From: Cristatella mucedo
Lineage: Eukaryota > Bryozoa > Phylactolaemata > Cristatellidae
Direction of reading: 5' to 3'
DNA length: 64,000 bases
Assembly: GCA_009760855.2 (NCBI GenBank)
Contig: WPIO01000002.1
Location: 12,491,001 to 12,555,000, forward strand
The translations under genes and the position numbers were made by a program. Below, piece by piece: positions 56,534 to 64,000 of this stretch. The notes under the pieces are model-generated. The model was not told the DNA's origin and did no database searches. It saw only the letters and a list, made by a program, of their open reading frames with translations. Position 1 is the first letter of the stretch, and every line of letters begins with the position of its first letter.

Positions 56534-56763
56534 CGGTGTCAAAAAGTACTTGCGATCTGCTCATCTCAACGGAAGGATTAAGACGCTTCTGACTACACAG
56601 CATGTTTGCTTGTATTAGTGAATACGTTTTTTGGGTCTTGTGCAAGTGCAATATCGGACTACTCGCATAGGAGCCGACAAGAAAGCATCCGGCCATAATC
56701 AACAAGACAGATTTTGCTTAGTCAGCATAAAATCTTAGCATTTGCTGGTCGTGACGTATATTT

Positions 56764-56764
56764 G

Positions 56765-56795
<31 letters not shown>

Positions 56796-56900
56796 CACAC
56801 ACACACACTCATATATGTATATATATATATTGCAGATATATTTGGGATATATATATATATTTATATATATATATATATTTATACGTATATTTGACATATC
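56764..56900. repeat. (CA)n/(TA)n compound microsatellite
   Basis: Alternating CA and TA tracts in the spacer of the inverted repeat. Confidence 0.95.
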
Positions 56901-56925
56901 TATTTCGCAAGTCCTTTTTATACAC

Positions 56926-57011
56926 ATCTCAGAGGAGCCAGTTGTGGGTTTCTGCTGCACCGTAATTTTAAGTACCTGTCAGTTCAAGCGCCGAGAAAGC
57001 GTTTAGCAGAC
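56926..57011. repeat. 86-bp inverted repeat, right arm
   Basis: Six substitutions against the left arm's complement. Its outer end touches the start of a LINE-A fragment. Confidence 0.95.
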
Positions 57012-57375
57012 AAATCTCAAATCCTTTGGAGACCGTGCATAGTTTGTATGCTCCTGGAACTCACTCCCGACTTGCGTCACAACATTCCCTGACTTGACCA
57101 CATTTAAAAAGAAGTTAAAAGCACACCTATTTAGGACAGCATTAGTGGGTCAGTGGGATTCGTCGTACTTCATGTGCTCATGCGTAATGACACTGTGCAT
57201 GCTGCCACTAACCGCATGCAATTTGCATGTCACCGAGTTATTCATGTAGTTTATCAAGCGTGATATTACTCACCATTCAACCGCGTTTCCCTTTGCAGGA
57301 AATGTAAAACGCCTAGAAAGAGATTGAGTTCTCTGAGGGCGCTTTATCAAGTGCATTATTATTATTCTTATTATA
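57012..57375 (+). mobile_element. LINE-A 3' end with hairpin tail
   Basis: CAAATCCTTTGGAGACCGTG, CCTGACTTGACCACATTTAA, UTR, then GCCTAGAAAGAGATTGAG and the ATT repeat at 57353-57375. The 5' truncation falls just after the inverted-repeat arm. Confidence 0.82.
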
Positions 57376-57754
57376 TTAATTTGCTCCAGTATGGGAAGGG
57401 GGAAATCGTTTTGTTGTTCACGAGACTGCTTGCAGTCGGGGTAAATCCTTTCTCAATATCGCTACCGCAGCCAGCGAAGTGAAAACGACTATAACTACAA
57501 AATAAAAAAATCTGAACCAACATGTGAACTTAGTGGCATGCTTGGGCAAGTCCAAACATTTTTCGTTGCAATAGATAGCAATAAATGAGAAGCATTAGTG
57601 GAATGAGAAGCATTAGTGGGAATAGGATATACTAAAGCCGCCCACCAATCTTATATATTGGACCCCTGAAATCAAGACGAGCAATTTTAAAGAACGCGAA
57701 GACATCGCGACTCATAGAGCAATGGACGTTAAGGCACTATTATATAAAAATAAA
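57376..57754. other. intergenic, nothing recognised
   Basis: A 22-bp doublet, AATGAGAAGCATTAGTGG, is at about 57584-57620. Confidence 0.4.
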
Positions 57755-57937
57755 TAAATAAAAAATCCTAGCTGATTAAACAGCCTCTTTTTGTATAGCG
57801 ACAGAAGAGCCTTTACGGCTATCATCACTGCTTGCAGTGGCGATAAAGGATCGCCCTCCGCAGGAATCGAACCCACGACCTCGGGACCGAGGCCGTGAAA
57901 AGCAACCGCCTTACCTAGTGTGCCATCACGGCTATGA
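57755..57937 (-). mobile_element. SINE-1 copy
   Basis: All parts are present on the minus strand: head GATGGCACACTAGGTAAGGC, B-box GTGGGTTCGATTCC, body hairpin GGCGATCC...GGATCGCC, and an A/T-rich tail. About 95% alike the copies at 24.6 and 61.0 kb by eye. Confidence 0.83.
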
Positions 57938-58295
57938 CAGTTAAGCAAGGTCCGAGCATCCAACGAGCTTTCAAAAAAAAGCAAGAATGCATTTTTCCGT
58001 GATTCCAAAGCCAGAATACATTATAATCCCGTCTATGCAACAGCCAGTGGTTGAGCAAATCATACGTTGATGGTTGATCTAATAGGGTCTATAAGCAAAT
58101 TCGTTTGTTGGCGGCAAGTTTCTGCCGGAAAGTCGGATGTGAGTCCAGTAAAGATAACCTCGACGCCAGACCTTTTCTCGGTTAATGCCATCCCAGGGCT
58201 TAGCTGAGGTTCCCGGTTTTGAGCCCCCAACCCCCCCCCCCCCCCGCATGGTAGTTTTTCCCCCAGACAAATGGACACCGACCTTATCCGGGTGA

Positions 58296-59095
58296 GTGGT
58301 CAAATCGGCCTATTTTCAGCTTCATAACATTGCTAAAATTCGGGCTTGTTTAGATAAGGATACCACGTCCAAGTTGGTCCATGCATTCGTGACATCCCGT
58401 CTTGACTTCTGCAACTCACTGCTTACTGGCCTACCAGCATGTGCGATCAGGCGATTGCAGCTGGTGCAAAACTCGGCAGCTAGGCTTGTCTGTCGTAAGC
58501 GTCGCAGTTGCCACATTACTCCACTTCTCACCGATCTGCACTGGCTACCAGTCAAGCAACGGATTGACTTCAAGGTTTTGTCGCTCACTTTTAGGTCCCT
58601 TCATTCTATGGCTCCAGCCTATCTCTCAGATCTACTCCTGCACCAGGCCAAGCATCGTACCACCTGCTTTTCGGAATCCAACAGTCTGGAAATACCTCGT
58701 ACAAATCTTAAATCCTTTGGAGACCGTGAATTTAGTTTGTATGCTCCCAAAGCCTAGAACTCTCCCCCCCCCCCGACCTGCGTCAGAACATCCCCTGACC
58801 TGACCACATTTAAAAGGAACTTAAAAACACACCTAGTTAGGACAGCATTTAGTGGGTCCCTGTGATTCGTCCTTCATGTGCTTATTCGTGCTGACACTGT
58901 GCATGCTGCCACTAACCACATTTGCATGCTGACCCTGTGCATGTCACCCCTAACCATATTATTCATTTTGTTTGTTTTTCAAGCATGATTTTACTAACCA
59001 TTCAATTGCATTTCCCTTTGCAGCAAATGTAAAGTGCCTAGAAAGAGAGTAAGTTCTCTGAGGGCGCTTTATCAAGTGCATTATTATTAGTAGTG
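58296..59095 (+). mobile_element. LINE-A 3' half, best preserved copy
   Basis: An open frame from 58296 runs through ARIRACLDKD-type RT end, FVTSRLDFCNSLL, RRLQLVQNSAARLVCRKRRS, TDLHWLPVKQRIDFKVLSL and FGDREFSLYAPKA. It breaks at a C-run at 58766-58774. The 3' UTR ends in the hairpin tail and a short ATT repeat at 59081-59092. It can serve as the reference for the family's other fragments. Confidence 0.88.
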
Positions 59096-60359
59096 TCAAA
59101 TGAACAGCTCGCACTGTCTACAAGGCAACTAAGGGTGCTCGAAAACATGTCGCAATCAGCTGCCTGGATCAGGCATTTCAATACACACTCACCACTACTT
59201 GCTCTCTTTAAGTCTTCTCTACAGAAAACTGCAAGGACGCAGCCGTCAATAAACATAACCAGATCTTACCTGGCGATCTCTATTAAGCGTTCGTAGACGA
59301 AGTACAAGATGTTTCCAGACTCCAGAAAGGAGTCTTTACGAGTTTAGAATGTACTTCAAGATGCTCATTTAATTCAGAAACAGCACGGTGAAGCCAAGGG
59401 CATCGAGTACCAGCTCAATGCCAACAAGCAGGGGAAGGTAGAATACTTAAAGCAGAATTCACAAATTTCTTGGCAAATTAGGAGCTACAATGATCTAAAA
59501 CCTATATGAATACATAAAGAATGCATATACATGAATGCTTCACACTGGATTATTGCAGCGCACGTATGCATATGAGAGGCTAGTGACAACGTCATCCTGC
59601 ATGAACTGGCTGCACGAAGAGCTTTGTGGCTTCTTCGGTCGAAGCTCCTGCTGCCGTAGCAGGTGGAGTTAAAACGAGCCAAGTTCACCGACAGTAGCTC
59701 CGTTAGATGGCACGCGGCGTTAAAGTAGACAGCAGTTTGCATTGTAAGTTCTGACAAGATGCCTGCCATCGGGGTCGAGTAATCTATGGATGGCGACCTT
59801 GAAGGTTATGCCGACTACTACGACTAGGACCGACTAAGTGTAAGAGAATTAGCAGTATTATATTGCGATGGAGCAGTTGAAAAAATGTACTCGACAACTG
59901 AGCGACGTACAGACGAAATGGTCCGAAACTCCGTACGAATGCAAGCCGAGGTGACCGGTGTGTTGCATCGACGAGAGGCAAAGACAGTGCAAACACTCTG
60001 CACAGGAGTCGCTACGCTCAAGAGAACGACATGCTTCGCGGCTGACAAAAGTGAGGCAGTGAGTGCGTAGCCCGGCGCGACTAAATGAGCAACAGGTCAT
60101 GGTCGCATGTCGAGGAGGAAGGAGAAGAAGGCGGTGCCGGGGCGCTGGCGGTAAAAAGGTGATGCAGCTAGTAAATAAAAAGAGTTATTTAAAGAAGCAT
60201 CATGCATTAGTGCAGTTGCAATCGGTAGCCGCTGCCCGTTGCAGCTGCAGCTACCAATGACATGCAATGATCATGCCACTGATCATGATCATGCAATGAT
60301 CACCCACCAGCCAGTGGGCTGGAGAGCTAGTCGTGGCCAAGTTCTTCTGGGCGGTCGCA
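59096..60359. other. region downstream of the docking-like exon, nothing recognised
   Basis: Short frames only. An internal cluster of TGATCATG/CATGATCA words is at 60261-60300. It may include the 3' UTR of the minus-strand gene. Confidence 0.35.
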
Positions 60360-60689
60360 TCAATCCTTCTCGCTGCCCTTTCTTGCCTCCAGGTCCTTCT
60401 TCGTGGCCTCCAGGTCCTTCTTTGTGGTCTCGAGCGCTTTCGTCTTGACGCGGTCGATGTCCGTGTACTCGGTTGCAGAGCTGCTTCCACCTCCGGCCGA
60501 GCCGATGCCCGACTGATTGCCAAACGATGCCGACCGGGATGGAAGGGGACTGTGGTTCTCAGAACCCGCGTCGTGGGCGATGTCAAGATATTCAACGATG
60601 CCGGGGTAAGGCGGAGGCGGCCCGGTGGCGACACCAGGCTTCTGAGCGGCGATGGGAGCAGACCGGGGCGCCTGATAGATGGCTGATCC
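60360..60689 (-). CDS. C-terminal exon of a putative tyrosine-phosphorylated docking protein (GAB/FRS/IRS type)
   Basis: The acceptor GTTGGACTCCTCGCAG opens a 109-codon exon in phase 0 that ends in a stop. It reads GSAIYQAPRSAP, a proline run GPPPPYPG, IVEYLDIAHD, a Ser/Gly-rich spacer, then TEYTDIDRVKTKALETTKKD. The last segment has the Y-x-x-(I/V)-D-x-x-K-T-x-A-L-x-x-T pattern found near the C-terminus of GAB1/GAB2 (a SHP2-binding phosphotyrosine site), with related forms in FRS2. YLDI and YTDI would be two tyrosine docking sites. No PH or PTB domain was found in the window; it could lie upstream of the exon, beyond the right edge. Confidence 0.42.
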   Translation of the reverse strand, partial: GSAIYQAPRSAPIAAQKPGVATGPPPPYPGIVEYLDIAHDAGSENHSPLPSRSASFGNQSGIGSAGGGSSSATEYTDIDRVKTKALETTKKDLEATKKDLEARKGSEKD

Positions 60690-60982
60690 CTGCGAGGAGT
60701 CCAACAGCGCGGCATCAGCAACGAAGGCATGCACTAAAGCTGAGCCCAAACTCGAAGCGCCGCGTGAGCTCGACACCAGTTGGCAATCTACTCAGTACAA
60801 CGACAGCGCACCTTGCTAGCACCGGCACTGCCTACGGGCGGGAGCGCACGGATTGTCTGACAGTCAGTGAGAACAGAGCGACAGGCCTCTTGCTTAAGCA
60901 CAAGTGATGCCTCCACCAGCCGGCAGCAAGAGTGGCTGGCAGCACACGGTCGTGGTAAGAATTAAACTAAATTAAATTGAAT

Positions 60983-61142
60983 CCTAGCTGATTAAACAGC
61001 CTCTTTTTGTATAGCGACAGAAGAGCCTTTACGGCTATCACCACTGCTTGCAGTGGCGATAAAGAATCGCCCACTGCAGGAATCGAACCCACGATCTCGG
61101 GACCGAGGTCGTGAAAGCAACCGCCTTACCTAGTGTGCCACC
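60983..61142 (-). mobile_element. SINE-1 copy
   Basis: Nearly identical to the copy at 57.8 kb from TCCTAGCTGATTAAACAGCC to the head. It sits about 300 bp upstream of the docking-like exon, in its presumed intron. Confidence 0.83.
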
Positions 61143-61288
61143 CTCCACAGCAGACGGTAACAATTAAACTGGGCAGTGGGCGCCAAACCATGCTCAGAAA
61201 AGCCTGGTCAACCAAACTCTGCCATCCAATAATACAAGGATGGCTACGAAAAATTTATGCCTAGAACACCTGCATATGAGCGTGCACA

Positions 61289-61296
61289 TGCACACA

Positions 61297-61374
<78 letters not shown>
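61289..61374. repeat. (CA)n microsatellite
   Basis: About 40 CA units, nearly pure. Confidence 0.98.
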
Positions 61375-61378
<4 letters not shown>

Positions 61379-61689
61379 TACACACTTAGTAATCCGTACT
61401 CTGCCAGAACGTTTGCAAGATAAGTGCCGAGATCTTAGTTCAGCACGAGCCGTTTTGAGGCACACAGATGGAATGCCTGACATATTGAAGGGGTCCAAGG
61501 CACAGACCAGCGCAATCGCATCGACCAGATGGACATAGGAAAGGGAGCTCATTTAATGTGAGGATGGAGCCGACTAACAGAGCAAAACTCCTCTGAGGCA
61601 TCAGCTTTAAGCCTAGAGCCGGGACCAGCTGATGCACCTGGCGACCGGAAAACTAATCTCCACAATGGATGATGGCAGGCAGGACTTAC

Positions 61690-61768
61690 ATGATTGGCAA
61701 CGATAAGAACCAGCCAGCTAGGGTCCGGGTAGTGCATAGGGTCGTAGCACTGGAGACAGCGATTCACT
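61690..61768 (-). CDS. candidate exon, unidentified
   Basis: Bounded by TTTTGACATTTCGCGCAG and a consensus CAT|GTAAGT donor. The only open frame reads NRCLQCYDPMHYPDPSWLVL and then IVANH, ending in phase 0, which suits the docking-like exon below it. I do not recognise the peptide. Confidence 0.28.
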
Positions 61769-61804
61769 GCGCGAAATGTCAAAAGTTTGCATTTCGAACC
61801 TCAG

Positions 61805-61921
61805 CGTCATTATTGCTCGAGTCGCTGTCAACATCGTAGTCATCGTCATTTGAGCTGTCGCTGCCATCGGTGCCGGTGCCAGTCTTAGTAGGCAGTGGTA
61901 TCGGGTCAGCGAGTGGTGGCA
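61805..61921 (-). CDS. candidate exon encoding an acidic Ser/Asp-rich linker
   Basis: After CCATTTCAG the frame reads PMPPLADPIPLPTKTGTGTD, then an acidic SDSSNDDDYDVDSDSS run to DAEV. The possible donor GAG|GTTCGA is weak and its phase does not fit the candidate exon at 61690-61768. It may be coding sequence of the docking-like gene or chance. Confidence 0.22.
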
Positions 61922-62469
61922 TCGGTCTGAAATGGACAAGCGATGGGAAATGACCCGATTGGCTGCCTTTTAATACTCGGAAAGTGAGTACTACTTAACG
62001 CAGCAAATGAAAACGACGACAACTGCGGTGCTTGGTTGCCAATGCTCAACCCAAACGTTCAAATTAACCAGAGGCACTATAATTATCAGGATAGTGGCTG
62101 CTAGAGAGAGTACCAAGTGTGCTGTGCTGCAGGGCACAGGCCATCACTGTTGCAGAGATAAACATACTAATACTCACTCACTCAGCTCTGCTGCCATCGT
62201 CGCCGGCAATATTCACCCAGCACGTTAGCATGCGTGTTACAAACATTGACAAGGTCGAACGTTTATTAAAAAGCCTGGAGCTCGAAGCAACTGACGAAGC
62301 TGAGTCGCAAGACGTGACACACCGAAGGCTAAAGGAAACTGGGACGCCCCTGTGATCATGCGTGTGAGCTGGCAGCATATGAAAATCGGCATACACGGCT
62401 AGAGAAGTACAAATGAGAGCAAGCCACCGCTCCCTCTTGCTGACGTAATCGCCAGGCTTTGTATCCAGA
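61922..62469. other. unassigned, possible coding fragment
   Basis: A plus-strand frame at about 62230-62355 reads NIDKVERLLKSLELEATDE and onward to ETGTPL-stop. It looks protein-like, but I cannot place it or find splice sites. Confidence 0.25.
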
Positions 62470-63345
62470 CTTTTATTTTCGTGCAGATAATAAAGCAGCT
62501 GTACTTGTGCTTTGACCCATCACTACCTTCCAGAATCTCAAGCTCCGAAGCTCCTTTTCAGCATGTAATGCTGTTATTTGCACTTGGATGAAAAACAACT
62601 TTCTCAAATTGAATGAGGCTAAAGCCAAATTACTGGGCAAACCTCGAGCTACTCAGAAACCCGAAACCTTCCAAATTGCCTCGACCAGCATACCATCAGA
62701 AGCCTCTGCATGTAGTCAGGATGTCATCTTCCAGAACGACTTTTCACTAGATGAGCACATCAGCTCCCTGCCTGCTTTCAGCAACAAACCACTGCAAAAA
62801 TTCAGGCTTGATTTGACGAGGACACTGCAGCCCAATAGATCCAGGCGTTCGTGACATACCGTGACACAGACTTCTGTAACTCGCTACTTGCAGGTCTTCG
62901 TGCCTGTGCATTACGTTGCTTATAGCTAGACTTAACAGCCGTGAATAACTACCACAGTACACCACTTTTCAGCCAAGCTGCACATCTCCCATCTGAATTA
63001 CTTCCTAATCAGGCCTCATGTCGCACTACCCGCTCAGAGTGTTTGGTTGTGCCTCCAACGAACTACACATCCCTGGCATACCATGCCTTCGGTTATTATG
63101 CCCCTAAAGTCAGGAACTTACAACCAATTGACAGAAAGGTTATCTCCTGAATTGAAAAAATTAAAAAAGCTATAAAACCTGCTCGTTCTTCACTGCCTTT
63201 GCTTAGTCTGAATGATCAGACCTTAGTATGCCCGTGTTAGGAAATTGCTCAGCAAATGGTGCCTTTTCAGCTTACCGTCAAATGCATATTAAAGACATTT
63301 GGTTCTCTTACGGCACTACATACATGTTTTATTCTTATTATTTAT
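62470..63345 (+). mobile_element. LINE-A/B-related fragment (RT end and C-terminus), diverged
   Basis: Begins with DNKAAVLVL.PITTFQ-like RT palm-end sequence and WMKNNFLKLNEAKAKLLG (compare [14 protein letters not shown] at the left edge). It continues to PSELLPNQASCRTTRSE and SLAYHAFGYYAPKVRNLQPI. The 3' end has TTAAAGACATTTGGTTCTCT and an AT-rich repeat, so its hairpin is degraded. Confidence 0.72.
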
Positions 63346-64000
63346 TCTACTATTACAAGCCTATTGGTGAAAAAGAAAAGGGGTGCTGGGCCATTCTTTC
63401 GGGGTGAATTCTTGGCATAAATCCCTTTACTCTCTGTCCTGCTTAGCAAAGCCAATCCTTACACTCATGCTCCATTAGAAAAACCTATGGTGAAGACGAG
63501 TGCAGTACAGGTTCGGTCGAATCACGTCACATTGCAGCTGATGCAACCAGGGTGGGACACGTGCTATATGCTACTGTACACTCGAAATGCAGCAGTGCTC
63601 TTGAGAAACATACTCCCATTACGGCTGTCCATGTGCGGAGCCCGAAAAAGACCTTTCTGTTTACCTACACACTTTGAAAACGTGCCAAATTAAGAACAGA
63701 TTTGGACACCACTTTAAGAGGAACCGTGTCTGATGTCAATCTAGCTACGTTCAAGGGCTACATTTGGGTCTCCACTCAGATCTGCTTAAGAGAGCAAGGG
63801 GTTTTTACACTGGCTGCAGTCTTGCCAGTCAGAATGCAAAGAATTGACAAGATATTTGCTCGTTAGGGCTGCACGGTCTCACTGCCGCAATACTCACTGT
63901 GTGGCTGATACATTTCTGCATTCTTTGTTGAAAAAAATCACACGAATCACGTGCCTCTACATGGCCACCATTCTCTCTGCCTTCTGCAAGCGATAAGCTG
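63346..64000. other. right end of window, nothing recognised
   Basis: A 68-codon frame at 63.49-63.69 kb has no similarity I can name. No repeat shared with the rest of the window. Confidence 0.35.

Overview
This is eukaryotic, almost certainly animal, nuclear DNA. It has widely spaced protein genes with phase-consistent GT-AG introns, many truncated retrotransposons, microsatellites and no bacterial gene organisation. Three conserved genes can be assembled exon by exon: an augmin subunit resembling HAUS8 (+, about 3.4-22.5 kb), an FGGY carbohydrate kinase (-, 30.1-40.5 kb, apparently complete, 548 aa) and an ING1/ING2-type chromatin reader (-, 45.9-51.2 kb, apparently complete, 386 aa). A fourth candidate (-, 60.4-60.7 kb, perhaps to 61.9 kb) is the C-terminal exon of a phosphotyrosine docking protein of GAB/FRS/IRS type. 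Homology is to animal families in general. I cannot name the species, but the CR1/L2-like LINEs, Ty3/Gypsy, tRNA-SINE and hAT mix suits a repeat-rich invertebrate.

Layout. 1-3.2 kb: LINE-A 3' pieces and a GC-rich stretch with two CACGTG boxes. 3.4-22.5 kb: HAUS8-like gene; its introns hold a Gypsy integrase remnant, LINE-A and LINE-B fragments, an RLE-type LINE remnant ending in a perfect hairpin, long CT/GA simple repeats and a 1.5-kb array of a 20-bp satellite. 22.5-30 kb: intergenic, with SINEs, LINE-B pieces and a degenerate hAT transposase. 30.1-40.5 kb: FGGY gene. 41.2-44.7 kb: a dead Ty3/Gypsy gag-pol with a reverse-oriented 1.33-kb solo LTR inserted in its gag and flanked by a 4-bp duplication. 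45.9-51.2 kb: ING gene with an 18-bp minisatellite in intron 2. 51.2-64 kb: mostly repeats, including a near-perfect 86-bp inverted repeat and the best preserved LINE-A 3' half, plus the docking-protein exon.

The genes do not form an operon or pathway: HAUS8 acts in spindle microtubule nucleation, ING in H3K4me3-dependent chromatin regulation and FGGY in sugar phosphorylation in the cytosol. The clearest multi-element story is in the mobile DNA. A tRNA-derived SINE family (SINE-2) carries nearly the same 3' hairpin tail and ATT repeats as LINE-A, the expected signature of a SINE that borrows its partner LINE's reverse transcriptase.
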